DNA of 64,000 nt from AWTP1-13 sp963814055 (GCA_963814055.1 CAWFBJ010000025.1:279461-343460), one strand, 5' to 3'; positions 28,752 to 38,075 are shown, numbered from the stretch's first letter. The notes: a model not told the origin generated them from the sequence alone. Made by a program: numbers and translations.

Positions 28752-29684
28752 ATGCTCATCAAAATCCTCGGTTCGGCGGCCGGCGGCGGTTTTCCGCAGA
28801 TCAACTGCAACTGCCGCAATTGCGCCGACGCACGCTCGGGCAGGCTCGGCCTGAGGCCTCGCACCCAGTCATCGGTTGCGGTGAGCCGCGACGGTCAAGC
28901 CTGGGTTCTTCTCAACGCCTCGCCCGACCTGCGCCAGCAGATCGCTGCCGCACCGCAACTTGCCCCCCGCCGGCAGGCCACATCGCGCGATAGTCCCATC
29001 AAGGCTGTGATCCTGACCAACGGCGACGTCGACCACATCGCCGGTCTGCTCAGCCTGCGCGAAGGCTTCGCATTCACGCTGTACGCGTCGAGCCGCGTGC
29101 TCGGCACGCTCGGGGCCAACAGCATATTCAACGTGCTCGACCCGGACTTCGTGCCCCGGGTGCAACTCGAGTCCGGCCAGACAGCTGAACTCACCAATGC
29201 CGGCGTCAGCCTTGGATTGACAGTCGAAGCCTTTCCGGTCCCGGGCAAAATCGCGCTCTACCTGGAAAATCCGGCCGACGGCCAATCGCTGGGTACCCGA
29301 GACGGCGACACCATCGGGCTCAAGATCGCCGATCCGTCTAGCGGTTCCGCGTTCTTCTACATTCCGGGATGCGCCGGCATGGACGACACCCTGGCGTCCC
29401 GGCTGCGCGGTGCCCAGCTTGTCCTGTTTGATGGTACGCTCTACAGCGACGATGAAATGATCGCGCAAGGGCTGTCCAGCAAGTCTGGGAAACGCATGGG
29501 ACACATCAGCATGTCCGGAGGCGATGGCGCGATGGCCGCCTTCCGCGGGCTGGATGTCGCGCGGCGCCTGTTCGTGCACATCAACAACTCCAACCCCGTC
29601 CTGCGCGACGACAGCCCGGAGCGCGCCGAGATCGAAAAGGCCGGCTGGGAAATCGCCTTCGACGGCATGGAGATCAGCCTATGA
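28752..29684 (+). CDS. pqqB: PQQ biosynthesis protein PqqB
   Basis: PqqB is a metallo-beta-lactamase-fold hydroxylase acting on the tyrosine in PQQ formation. The 310-residue protein has the normal length, GSAAGGGFPQINCNCRNC at the N-terminus with the structural zinc Cys, TNGDVDHIAGLLSLREG as the modified metal motif and HINNSNPVLRDDSPER near the end. It overlaps pqqC by four bases (ATGA). Confidence 0.96.
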   Translation: MLIKILGSAAGGGFPQINCNCRNCADARSGRLGLRPRTQSSVAVSRDGQAWVLLNASPDLRQQIAAAPQLAPRRQATSRDSPIKAVILTNGDVDHIAGLLSLREGFAFTLYASSRVLGTLGANSIFNVLDPDFVPRVQLESGQTAELTNAGVSLGLTVEAFPVPGKIALYLENPADGQSLGTRDGDTIGLKIADPSSGSAFFYIPGCAGMDDTLASRLRGAQLVLFDGTLYSDDEMIAQGLSSKSGKRMGHISMSGGDGAMAAFRGLDVARRLFVHINNSNPVLRDDSPERAEIEKAGWEIAFDGMEISL

Positions 29685-30415
29685 GCCGGCTGCTCAGTCC
29701 GGAGGAACTGGAAGCCGCGATCCGGCAGGTCGGCGCCGAGCGCTACCACGACAAGCATCCGTTCCATCACCTGCTGCATGGTGGCAAGCTGAACAAGGGA
29801 CAGGTGCAGGCCTGGGCGCTCAACCGCTACTGCTACCAGACGGGCGTGCCGCGCAAGGACGCCGCCCTCATCAGCCGCGTGCACGACCGCGAGCTGCGGC
29901 GCGAATGGGTGCATCGCATCCTCGATCACGACGGCGCAGAAGGAGAAGAAGGCGGCATCGAGCGCTGGCTAGTTCTGACCGAGGCCCTCGGCCTCGACCG
30001 CACGTATGTCATTTCCATGCAGGGCGCGCTGCCGGCCACGCGATTTGCGGTGGAGGCCTACGTCACCTTCGTGCGCGACCGCACGCTGGTGGAGGCGGTG
30101 GCATCATCGCTGACCGAGCTGTTCGCGCCTTCCATCCATCGCGAGCGTATCTCGGGCATGCTGGAGAACTACGACTTCATCGGCGAGCGGGCGATGCAGT
30201 ATTTCAAGCGCCGCCTGGACCAGGCGAACCGCGACGCCGACTTCGCGCTGGATTTCGTCAAGCGCCACGCCACCACGCCGGAAGCCCAGACCGCCGCCGT
30301 CGACGCCGTGCGCTTCAAGTGCAGCGTGCTGTGGGCCCAGCTCGACGCCCTGCATCATGCCTATGTGACGCCGGGTCTGACCCCGCCCGGCGCGTTCCGG
30401 CCGGAGGACACATGA
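29681..30415 (+). CDS. pqqC: Pyrroloquinoline-quinone synthase PqqC
   Basis: PqqC carries out the last step, ring closure and eight-electron oxidation of AHQQ to PQQ, without a metal. The 244-residue helical-bundle protein contains RYHDKHPFHHLLHGGKL, NRYCYQTGVPRKDAALISR, and late FKCSVLWAQLDALHHAYV. Length and motifs match the family. Its start overlaps the pqqB stop, and its stop overlaps the pqqD start. Confidence 0.96.
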   Translation: MSRLLSPEELEAAIRQVGAERYHDKHPFHHLLHGGKLNKGQVQAWALNRYCYQTGVPRKDAALISRVHDRELRREWVHRILDHDGAEGEEGGIERWLVLTEALGLDRTYVISMQGALPATRFAVEAYVTFVRDRTLVEAVASSLTELFAPSIHRERISGMLENYDFIGERAMQYFKRRLDQANRDADFALDFVKRHATTPEAQTAAVDAVRFKCSVLWAQLDALHHAYVTPGLTPPGAFRPEDT

Positions 30416-30711
30416 GCGAGACCGGGAAGGTCCGCGCCATCGTTTCGGCCTCATCGAAGCCGGCCTTGCCGCGCCATATCAAGCTGCGGCACGACACGGC
30501 ACGCAACGCGTGGACCATCCTGGCGCCGGAGCGGGTCTTCACGCCCGATGCGATCGCCGTGGCTGTGCTGAAGCTTTGCGACGCAACGCGCTCCGTCGAG
30601 GACATCGCGCAAGAGCTGTCGGCGACGTACAATGCACCAAAGGATCGCATCCTGGCTGACGTGACCTCGATGCTGCAGGATCTCGCCGACAAGGGCGTGG
30701 TGAAGGTGTGA
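30412..30711 (+). CDS. pqqD: PQQ peptide chaperone PqqD
   Basis: PqqD binds PqqA through a winged-helix recognition fold and presents it to the radical SAM enzyme PqqE. The 99-residue protein contains LPRHIKLRHDTARNAWTIL and LAPERVFTPDAIAVAVLKLC, then a helical C-terminus ending LADKGVVKV, as in free-standing PqqD. The start overlaps the pqqC stop (ATGA) and its stop overlaps the pqqE GTG (GTGA). Confidence 0.95.
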   Translation: MSETGKVRAIVSASSKPALPRHIKLRHDTARNAWTILAPERVFTPDAIAVAVLKLCDATRSVEDIAQELSATYNAPKDRILADVTSMLQDLADKGVVKV

Positions 30712-31839
30712 GCGTACAATCGGCGCCCAGAACAGAAACTGCCACGCGCATCCCGGCGCCGGTCGGCCTGCTGGCCGAGCTGACGCATCGCTGTCCCCTG
30801 CAATGCCCCTATTGCTCCAACCCACTGGCGCTGGAACGCGTCGCCAACGAGCTGCCGACCGAAATCTGGCTCGACGTGCTGGCGCAGGCCGCAGACCTCG
30901 GCGTGCTGCAGCTGCACCTCTCCGGCGGCGAGCCCACCGTCCGGCGCGACCTGGAGGAGATCGTCGCGCAGGCCGCCAAAGTGGGCCTCTACTCCAATCT
31001 CATCACCTCCGCGGTGACCCTCACCCGCGAGCGCCTGGAGGCGTTGGCCGCGCGCGGTCTGGATCACGTGCAAATCTCGATTCAGGATACCGACATCGCC
31101 AACGCCGACCGCATCGCCCACTACCAAGGCGGCCACGCCAAGAAGCTGGCGGTCGCCGGCTGGGTGCGTTCGCTTGGACTGCCTCTCACCATCAACGCCC
31201 CGATCCATCGCCAGAACATCGCCAGCCTGCCGGCCTTCATCGAGCTGGCCGAAAACCTGGGCGCGCAGCGGCTCGAAGTGGCCCACGTGCAATACTACGG
31301 CTGGGCCCTGAAAAACCGGCCAGCCCTGATGCCGACGCGCGATCAGGTGCTCGAGAGCGCCAAGATCGTCGCCCAAGCCCGCGAGCGCCTCAAGGGCATC
31401 CTCGTCATCGATTTCGTCGTGCCGGACTACTACGCCAAACGCCCCAAGCCCTGCATGGGCGGCTGGGGCCGCGGAATCATCAACATCACGCCGTCGGGCA
31501 AGGTATTGCCCTGCCACGCCGCCGAGTTCGCTTCCAGGTCTTGAGTTCGACAACGTGCGCGACAAGAAGCTGCGCGATATCTGGTTGAGTTCAAGCGCCT
31601 TTCAGATGTATCGCGGGACGCAATGGATGCAGGAGCCCTGCCGCACTTGCGAATTCCGCGAGCAGGACTGGGGCGGCTGTCGCTGCCAAGCCTTCGCCTT
31701 CACGGGAGATGCAACGCTCGCAGACCCGGCGTGTCACAAGTCCTCCTTTCACAGCGCTTTTGCGGATGTCGCCGCGCAGGAAGCCAAAACGGCCGCGCCC
31801 GAGTTCGTATTTCGCAGCCCCCGCGCTGCAGCGCGGTAA
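30708..31839 (+). CDS. pqqE: PqqA peptide cyclase PqqE (one frameshift)
   Basis: PqqE is the radical SAM enzyme that joins Glu and Tyr of PqqA. The radical SAM triad is in HRCPLQCPYCSNPL, the SAM site in LHLSGGEPTVRRDL, and the auxiliary cluster Cys are in PKPCMGGWG, VLPCHAAE, EPCRTCEFREQDWGGCRCQA and PACHKS. The frame breaks at about 31530 (gagttcGcttcc): deleting the G gives EFLPGLEFDN and restores about 376 residues. The start is GTG at 30708, coupled to the pqqD stop. The shift is probably a sequence error. Confidence 0.94.
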
Positions 31840-31944
31840 GAGGCCCTGGCATCGCGGAGGCGCCTCGCGTATCCTACCGTTGACGCACCAAACCAATTGG
31901 TGTCGCTCTTGCCACGATAAGCAAGCTCATCGGGAGACGCCCAC

Positions 31945-33229
31945 ATGCACCGCGCCGGATTTTTCGCAGCGAAGCCCGCTGCCGGAATAGGTTTGGCCGC
32001 TCTTCTTGCAGCGACCTATGCGTTCGATCTGCAAGCCCAGCAACCGCCTCGACCGACCAGCGGGCCCGGCGCCAATCCGCTCGACAAATCCGAGCAACTG
32101 CTGGCTAAGACCAAGCAGGACAAGGGGCTCAAACCGCATGCGACGCCACTGACAGTGACGCCGCTGGAGAAGATCCCGCTCGCCAAGATCAAGGTGCCGG
32201 ACGGCTTCAAGGTCGAGGTGTGGGCGCACGGCATGCCCGGCATTCGCATGCTCACCCGCGGCGACAAGGGCACCATCTTCGGCGGCACGCGCGCCATCGG
32301 CAAGGTCTATGCCATCACCGACAAGGGCAGCGAGCGCACCCACAAAGTGGTTCTCGAGGGCCAGCAGCAGCCGAACGGCCTGGCCTTTGCGAAGGGCACG
32401 CTGTTCGTCATCACGGTCGACAAGTCCTTCCGCCTCGACGCCATCGAGGACAAGCTCGAATTCGCCGCAAGTGACGGACGTGAGCGACAAGCTCAACATG
32501 CCGGCATCCGTGCACCACAACTGGAAATTCTCCGGCATTGGCCCCGACGGCAAGCTCTATACGGCCATCGGCTCGCCCTGCAATGTGTGCGAGATCAACA
32601 CCGGCATGCATGGCCTGATCCGCCGCCAGAACCTCGACGGCTCAAACATCGAGATCGTCGCCCGCGGCGTGCGCAACTCGGTCGGCTTCGACTGGCACCC
32701 GCAGACCAAGGAACTCTGGTTCACCGACAACGGTCCGGACTGGATCAGCAACGACGGCCCCGAGGAGGAACTCAATCGCGTCGCCAAGGGCACCGAAGGC
32801 GCACACTACGGCTTCCCCTACTGCCACGCCAACGGCGTTGCGGACCCCTCCGTCAAGCGCCCGAACCCCTGCGCAGGTGTAACCTTGCCGGCGGCGACAC
32901 TCGGACCCCACGCGGGCGCGCTCGGCATGCGCTTCTACTCGGGCAGCATGTTTCCGGCGAACTACAAGAACACCGCCTTCATCGCCCGGCGCGGCTCGTG
33001 GAACCGCGAGCAGAAGTTCGGCTATGACGTCGTGCAAGCCACGATCAACGGCGGCAAGGCAACCATCAAGCCCTTCATGACGGGCTTCCTGGACACGAAG
33101 GCCAACGCCTTCATCGGCCGTCCGGTCGATGTGCTGCAACTGCCCGACGGCTCACTGCTGGTCGCCGACGAGTTCAACGGGGCGATCTATCGCGTGACCT
33201 ACGGCAGCGGGAAGACCGCCAACAAATAA
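31945..33229 (+). CDS. PQQ-dependent sorbosone dehydrogenase-type sugar dehydrogenase (one frameshift)
   Basis: The protein of about 427 residues has a signal peptide (GIGLAALLAATYAFDLQAQ) and a six-bladed propeller of the soluble PQQ sugar dehydrogenase class: IKVPDGFKVEVWA, SVHHNWKFSGIGPDGKLY with the catalytic His, GVRNSVGFDWHPQTKELWF, TDNGPDWISNDGPEEELN and the end LLVADEFNGAIYRV. The frame breaks at about 32467 (ttcgccGcaagtg); removing the G gives EFAQVTDVSDKL. It follows the pqq operon by 105 bp and precedes a cytochrome c gene by 10 bp. It probably oxidises a sugar or aldehyde in the periplasm and gives electrons to that cytochrome. Its substrate is not certain. Confidence 0.9.
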
Positions 33230-33239
33230 CCGGGGGCAA

Positions 33240-33848
33240 ATGCCGGACTGTATTCGATGGCGGCGATCGCGGGCGGCATGGCTCGCGATCGCCGCAGTAA
33301 TTTTCTCAAGCGCGGTGAGCGGTCCGCTCGCGGCACAGACGCTGGCCGAGCGGCTGCAGCTGTGCGCTACCTGCCACGGCGAGACCGGCAACTCCAAGAT
33401 GGAGAACACGCCCTCCCTCGCCGGCCAGCCCGAGCTGTTCATCACCAACCAGCTGATCCTGATGCGCGAGGGCGTGCGAAAATCTGAGATCATGGCGCCG
33501 TTCGTGAAGGGGCTGAAGGACGACGTCATCATTGCGATGGCCGCCCACTTCGCCAAACTCCCGCCCGAGGCCCCTGCTGAAAGCACGCCCGTGGACGCGG
33601 CCCTGGCCAAGCGCGGGGCCCAGCTCGCCGTCGGCCTGCATTGCGCGTCCTGTCACCGGCCGGACTACGCCGGCCAGGAGCAGATGCCGCGCCTCGCGCT
33701 GCAGCGCCTCGACTACCTGATCCTGAGCCTGACCGACTATCGCGAAGGGCGCCGCTCCGGCATCGACACCAGCATGAACGGCGTCATGGTCGGCGTATCC
33801 GACCCCGATATCCGCGCCCTTGCGCACTATCTGGCCAGTGTTCCCTGA
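33240..33848 (+). CDS. Dihaem cytochrome c (c4-like)
   Basis: The 202-residue exported protein has a signal peptide (WLAIAAVIFSSAVSGPLAAQ) and two haem-binding sites, LCATCHGETG (about residue 42) and HCASCHRPDY (about residue 136), each followed by the pattern of a class I cytochrome c domain. The two-domain layout matches cytochrome c4 and related dehydrogenase partners. Placed 10 bp after the PQQ dehydrogenase gene, it most likely takes electrons from that enzyme to the terminal oxidase. Confidence 0.92.
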   Translation: MPDCIRWRRSRAAWLAIAAVIFSSAVSGPLAAQTLAERLQLCATCHGETGNSKMENTPSLAGQPELFITNQLILMREGVRKSEIMAPFVKGLKDDVIIAMAAHFAKLPPEAPAESTPVDAALAKRGAQLAVGLHCASCHRPDYAGQEQMPRLALQRLDYLILSLTDYREGRRSGIDTSMNGVMVGVSDPDIRALAHYLASVP

Positions 33849-33864
33849 TCGGCCTGCCCCCTGC

Positions 33865-34878
33865 CTACTTGCGCGCGTGTCCCGGCCCGCCCAGCCCCGC
33901 GGCCTGGCGCCGGGCGTGGGCGGCCATGCGCGCGGCACGGGCCGCGGCATAGGCCTGGCGCGCGTTCCGGCCCCTGCCGCGGGCGTGCCTGATCTGTGCA
34001 GTCCGGCGCGCGACCCGGGCGCGGTGCGCACGTGAAGCGCCGCGAACGCTCCGCAGCCGGGCGGTGGCGACGCTGACCTCGCTGACATTTGCAACGCAGT
34101 CGCTCGTATCGTCCCCGGCAGCCTCGCCGACCACATACTGCTTGTTGCAGACCCTCACCCGCGCCGGGACGCGGGTCTGCTCAAACTGGTCGTAGGCGCC
34201 CTTCAAACCGACCCAGAAGGTGTCCCACCGGCTTCCGGCATGTGCCGCCAGGTTTTTCAGCGTCATCCGGAACGGAAACACGTGCACCTGAATCCGGTCC
34301 TGTTGCCGCGCAAGCGCGGCCTCGCTGAGCGCGAAGATTTCCTCCATCACGCCGTTGGTCATGGCGAAGCAACCCGTTGATGTGCAGCCGCCGTGAACCA
34401 GGATGTAGGAGCCTGTACGTCCGTGCGCCTTGTCGAACGTGTTGGGAAAGCCGACATCGAGTGACCGCCGCCAGCGTCCTGTCCGGTGCAACTGACGCGA
34501 TCCGATCGAATAGAAGCCTTCGGGACTTTGCCTGTCACCCTCGGTCAACTTGGGCCCCAGCGCGCCCGACCAGTTGCAAATGCGGTAGACGGCAAACAGC
34601 TCGAAGCGCTCTTCCTTTTGGACCCAAAGCTCCAGTTCGGATTCGTCCTTGAAAACCCGGATCATGATCGGGCTTCCCAAAGCCAAACCTTTCTCGGCAA
34701 GACGCCGCTTCAGGCCGTCCATGTCCAGCGGCGGCTGCTCGTCGTCAACGTTGGGGGGCTGGGAAGCCCCGACGCCATGGACACCGGGGCCGTTGACGGG
34801 CCCCACGAACGTACTGGCGGCGAGTCCCAACGGAGCAAGCAGCAGCGCGCTTGCGAAACATACTGCCTTCCAAGTCAT
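33865..34878 (-). CDS. YafK-type L,D-transpeptidase family protein with basic C-terminal tail
   Basis: The first of three related minus-strand genes encodes an exported 337-residue protein with signal peptide (FASALLLAPLGLAAS) and a YkuD-fold domain (residues about 65-235). The active-site motif is HGGCTSTGCFAM, with the catalytic Cys in TGC. YafK relatives include DpaA, which detaches Braun's lipoprotein from peptidoglycan, so hydrolysis is as likely as cross-linking. The last 65 residues are extremely rich in Arg and Ala (for example RAHRARVARRTAQIRHARGR), unlike its two paralogues. Convergent with the cytochrome gene, 16 bp apart. Confidence 0.9.
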   Translation of the reverse strand: MTWKAVCFASALLLAPLGLAASTFVGPVNGPGVHGVGASQPPNVDDEQPPLDMDGLKRRLAEKGLALGSPIMIRVFKDESELELWVQKEERFELFAVYRICNWSGALGPKLTEGDRQSPEGFYSIGSRQLHRTGRWRRSLDVGFPNTFDKAHGRTGSYILVHGGCTSTGCFAMTNGVMEEIFALSEAALARQQDRIQVHVFPFRMTLKNLAAHAGSRWDTFWVGLKGAYDQFEQTRVPARVRVCNKQYVVGEAAGDDTSDCVANVSEVSVATARLRSVRGASRAHRARVARRTAQIRHARGRGRNARQAYAAARAARMAAHARRQAAGLGGPGHARK

Positions 34879-34981
34879 CTGCCCCCCTGTCGGTCTTTCG
34901 CTGGCGCATGCACATGTTGCGCCATGCTGTAAACGCGAACAACGGCCGAAATGCTCATTTCCTGCAGAAACCTTAAGGTGC

Positions 34982-35866
34982 TCAGCTCCTTACGGCAGCG
35001 GCCGGCGCACATTGACTGTCGATTGCGGTGCTTCCGTCGGCACTGCCCGGGGCACGGGAGATGGCATAACGGCCCTGGCAAACCGAAATATTGGGCGGCA
35101 TCTGCGTCTCTTCGAACATGTCGTAGCCAAGCTTGAGATCGCGCCAAAACGGCATCCATTGCATGTGGCTGCGCAGCGACAGGTTCGCATCCGTCATGCG
35201 GAACGGAAACACATGGACGTGGAATCTCGGCTGTCCGCCTTTGAGCGCCGCGGTAACCACGCGCCAGATCTCATCGACGACCGGATCCGTCATGGCGTAG
35301 CAGCCGACGGACGAGCAGCCGCCATGCACCATCAGGTAATTTCCCGTGCGCTTGTGCGCGCGATCCAGTGCGTTGGGAAATCCCAGGTTGAACGAGCGGT
35401 GCCAGCGGCTGTTCGGATTGAGCGCTTTCTGATCGACCGTGTAGAAACCCTCGGGCGCCTGCGAGTCGCCTTGGGCGATCTTCGGCCCCAGTTCGCCGGA
35501 CCAGCGGCAGATCGGATAGACCGCAAAACGGTGAAACCGGTCATCGCGCTTCAGCCACAACTCGAGCTCGAACTCGCGCTTGAAGATGCGAATGAACACC
35601 GGCGCCCCCAACGACACGCCGTGTGCCGCCAGCCGGCCAGCGAAGTCGTCGAGGTCGGGCGTCCCCGGCAGCGGCATGCCGCTCGCTGAATAGGCAAGCC
35701 GGCGTGCGCGTTCGGCTTCGATCTGGAGGCGATCCCAGTCGCGCATGACGTCGCGGCTGAGGAGTATGGCGGCGATACCCGCCAGCAGTACCGCGGCGGC
35801 GAGCCAGGCCCTCCAGACAAGAGCGCCCTTTAGCCTGCGCCGGGAGCGCTGCGGCTGCTCCGCCAT
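34982..35866 (-). CDS. YafK-type L,D-transpeptidase family protein, membrane-anchored
   Basis: The 294-residue protein has a short basic cytoplasmic start, one membrane helix (AWLAAAVLLAGIAAILL, residues about 20-36) without a cleavage site, and the YkuD-like domain with MVHGGCSSVGCYAMTDP. It shares PVFIRIFKREFELELWLK and FPFRMTDANLSLRSH with its neighbours. Its ATG overlaps the stop of the upstream paralogue by one base (TGATG), so the two are translated together. It likely works on peptidoglycan tetrapeptides or on bound lipoprotein in the periplasm. Confidence 0.9.
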   Translation of the reverse strand: MAEQPQRSRRRLKGALVWRAWLAAAVLLAGIAAILLSRDVMRDWDRLQIEAERARRLAYSASGMPLPGTPDLDDFAGRLAAHGVSLGAPVFIRIFKREFELELWLKRDDRFHRFAVYPICRWSGELGPKIAQGDSQAPEGFYTVDQKALNPNSRWHRSFNLGFPNALDRAHKRTGNYLMVHGGCSSVGCYAMTDPVVDEIWRVVTAALKGGQPRFHVHVFPFRMTDANLSLRSHMQWMPFWRDLKLGYDMFEETQMPPNISVCQGRYAISRAPGSADGSTAIDSQCAPAAAVRS

Positions 35867-36816
35867 CACTTCGAGAAGGGTTGACCAAAGCCCGACAGCA
35901 TGCGGTTCCACCAAGCCGGGCTGGAGACGACTGCTTTGGTCAGGCCCGAGCGCGGCGTATCGAAGTCGATATTTTCCGCCGATCGCATCTTGGGCCCCGG
36001 CACGACGACGTGGTGCTCGGCGACCTGCTCGCCGGGCCTGGGGCTGAACGGGCTCGGAGCGGGCCGGTGAAAGGCAGGGCAGGCCGCTGCAGGGTTGAGC
36101 TTGGCGGCGTCCGCTGGCGCCATGCTGACGTTCACGACATAGCGGCGGTTGCAGATGGCGACCGTGGGCACCTGCCGCGTCAGCTCGAAGTAGTCGTGTC
36201 CTTCCTTCAAGGTTTTCCAGAAGGGATACCATGCGCTCTTGGCATGCCGGGCCATATTGGCCGCAGTCATGCGGAACGGGAACGCGTGCACCTGAAAGCT
36301 GTCCTGGCCGCCGATGAAGGCTTCGCGGGCCAGGGCGTAGATCTCTTCCATCAGGCCATCGGTCATGGCGTAGCAGCCGGCGGAAGAGCACTTGCCATGC
36401 ACCATCAGCGCGTCGCCGCTGCGCCGCTGCGCCTTGTCGTAGGCGTTGGGATATCCGAGGTTGAACGCCAGATAGTGCCGCGAATCAGGGTTCATCTGTT
36501 CGCGCGTGATCGTGTAGAACCCTTCCGGCGCCTGCTTGTCGCCCGCTTTTTGCTTGGGTCCGAGCTCGCCAGACCAAGTGCAGATCGGATAGGTCTTGTA
36601 GTGGTAGTAGCGCCCGTCGTCGCGCAGCTTCCACACCTCCAGCTCCAATTCCTCCTTGTAGACGCGGATGAAGATCGGTGCCTGGACGTTCATGCCCTTC
36701 TTGCCGAGGAGCATCATTGCGTCGCCGGAAAGCGGCCGCAGGTGCGGGGCGATCTCGACTTTGGCGCAGGAAATCAGGAGGCTCGACACGGCAGTAGCGG
36801 CCATGACTCTGACCAC
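35866..36816 (-). CDS. YafK-type L,D-transpeptidase family lipoprotein
   Basis: The first translated gene of the trio encodes 316 residues. The N-terminus ends in a lipobox (SSLLISCAKVE, Cys17), so it is probably a lipoprotein. The YkuD-like domain has MVHGKCSSAGCYAMTDG; the usual HGG is HGK here. A proline-rich stretch (RPAPSPFSPRPGE) follows the domain, then about 60 residues of unknown fold. A CtrA-like palindrome lies 79 bp before the ATG. The downstream paralogue starts on its stop codon. Confidence 0.9.
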   Translation of the reverse strand: MVRVMAATAVSSLLISCAKVEIAPHLRPLSGDAMMLLGKKGMNVQAPIFIRVYKEELELEVWKLRDDGRYYHYKTYPICTWSGELGPKQKAGDKQAPEGFYTITREQMNPDSRHYLAFNLGYPNAYDKAQRRSGDALMVHGKCSSAGCYAMTDGLMEEIYALAREAFIGGQDSFQVHAFPFRMTAANMARHAKSAWYPFWKTLKEGHDYFELTRQVPTVAICNRRYVVNVSMAPADAAKLNPAAACPAFHRPAPSPFSPRPGEQVAEHHVVVPGPKMRSAENIDFDTPRSGLTKAVVSSPAWWNRMLSGFGQPFSK

Positions 36817-36894
36817 CGGCCGCCAACGGCCTTGCTGGCTGTATCAACTCATACGCTGTGCCCCAGGCGTCTTGCCGATCACCAATGATTCCCA

Positions 36895-36917
36895 AAGGTT
36901 AATATGGGGTTAACCTT
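36895..36917. promoter_or_regulatory. Candidate CtrA-binding box in a 23-bp palindrome
   Basis: AAGGTTAA and TTAACCTT are perfect complements around TATGGGG, and the core reads TTAA-N7-TTAAC, the full CtrA consensus. It lies 79 bp upstream of the first L,D-transpeptidase gene, well placed for promoter control of the trio. Confidence 0.6.
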
Positions 36918-37103
36918 GAACGAGGCTATCCGATCGGGCGCCGGCCGGCAACCCGTGCGAACCACCCTGTGACAAAGCTCGGTAGAACCGATTTGCGGCG
37001 ATATGGCGATGCTCTACACAATTGAGATAGAGCGGGATTCACGCTTCGGCCACACACGCGCGCGCCCTGTGGCTGAAATGGTTCGCTGCGCAGCGATCCT
37101 GCT
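36918..37103. other. Intergenic region between accA and the L,D-transpeptidase genes
   Basis: Together with 36817-36894 this gives 287 bp without a gene. Apart from the CtrA-like palindrome nothing distinctive is seen. Confidence 0.5.
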
Positions 37104-38075
37104 CTAGAGGCCGCGGCCGATGGCCAGGAACTTGTCGTGACGCTGCTGGCGGATGGCATCGGCATCCATCCGCGAAAATTCATTGAGCGCGCGCGCCACG
37201 ATGTCGCCCGTGCGGCGAAACACCAGGGCCGCGTCCCGGTGCGCCCCACCCACCGGCTCGGGAATAATGGCATCGATGATGCCCAGGCCCTTGAGATCCT
37301 GGGCGGTTATCTTCATGCCCGTGGCGGCGTCGATCGCACGAGCAGCGTCCCGCCACAGGATGGAGGCGGCGGCTTCGGGCGAGGCCACCGTGTAGATCGA
37401 GTGCTCCAACATGAGCACGCGATTGGCAGTGGCGATGGCGACGGCACCGCCCGACCCGCCTTCGCCGATGACCACCGCGATCAGCGGCACTCCAAGCGAC
37501 AGGCAGCGGTCCGTGGAACGGGCAATCGCCTCGGCCTGGCCGCGCTCCTCGGCACCGATGCCGGGATAGGCGCCGGCCGTATCGACCAGTGACAACACCG
37601 GCAGTGCGAACTTCTCGGCCAGGTCCATCAGCCTGACCGCCTTGCGGTAACCCTCGGGCCGGGCCATGCCGAAGTTGTGCTTGATACGGCTCTCCGTATC
37701 CGACCCTTTCTCGTGGCCGATCACCACGATGGGCCTGCCGCGGAACCGCCCGAGGCCGCCCATGATGGCTGCGTCCTCTGCGAAGTAGCGATCACCGGCA
37801 AGCGGTGTGAAGTCCTCGATCAGCGCCCGTACGTAGTCGAGGCTGTGGGGCCTGTCGGGATGGCGGGCCACCTGTGTTTTCTGCCACGGCGTGAGCTTGG
37901 CGTACGTATCGACGAGCGCCTGCTGTGCCTTCTGCTGCAGCTTCGTCACCTCGTCGGTGATCGAGACGGCATCATCGTCGCTGTCGATCGCCTTCAGTTC
38001 GGCAATCTTGCTTTCGAGTTCCGCGACCGGCTTCTCGAAGTCGAGATAGGTGCGGACGGTGACAGGGCGGTCCAT
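37104..38075 (-). CDS. accA: Acetyl-CoA carboxylase carboxyltransferase subunit alpha
   Basis: AccA pairs with AccD to move the carboxyl group from biotin to acetyl-CoA, the first step of fatty-acid synthesis. The 323-residue protein has the usual length and motifs: YLDFEKPVAELESKI at the start, RPHSLDYVRALIEDFTPLAGD, FGMARPEGYRKAVRLM, LVDTAGAYPGIGAEERGQAE and VIGEGGSGGAVAIATAN. The ATG at 38075 matches the family start; the open frame extends 20 codons further. It follows xerD on the same strand after 149 bp. Confidence 0.96.
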   Translation of the reverse strand: MDRPVTVRTYLDFEKPVAELESKIAELKAIDSDDDAVSITDEVTKLQQKAQQALVDTYAKLTPWQKTQVARHPDRPHSLDYVRALIEDFTPLAGDRYFAEDAAIMGGLGRFRGRPIVVIGHEKGSDTESRIKHNFGMARPEGYRKAVRLMDLAEKFALPVLSLVDTAGAYPGIGAEERGQAEAIARSTDRCLSLGVPLIAVVIGEGGSGGAVAIATANRVLMLEHSIYTVASPEAAASILWRDAARAIDAATGMKITAQDLKGLGIIDAIIPEPVGGAHRDAALVFRRTGDIVARALNEFSRMDADAIRQQRHDKFLAIGRGL

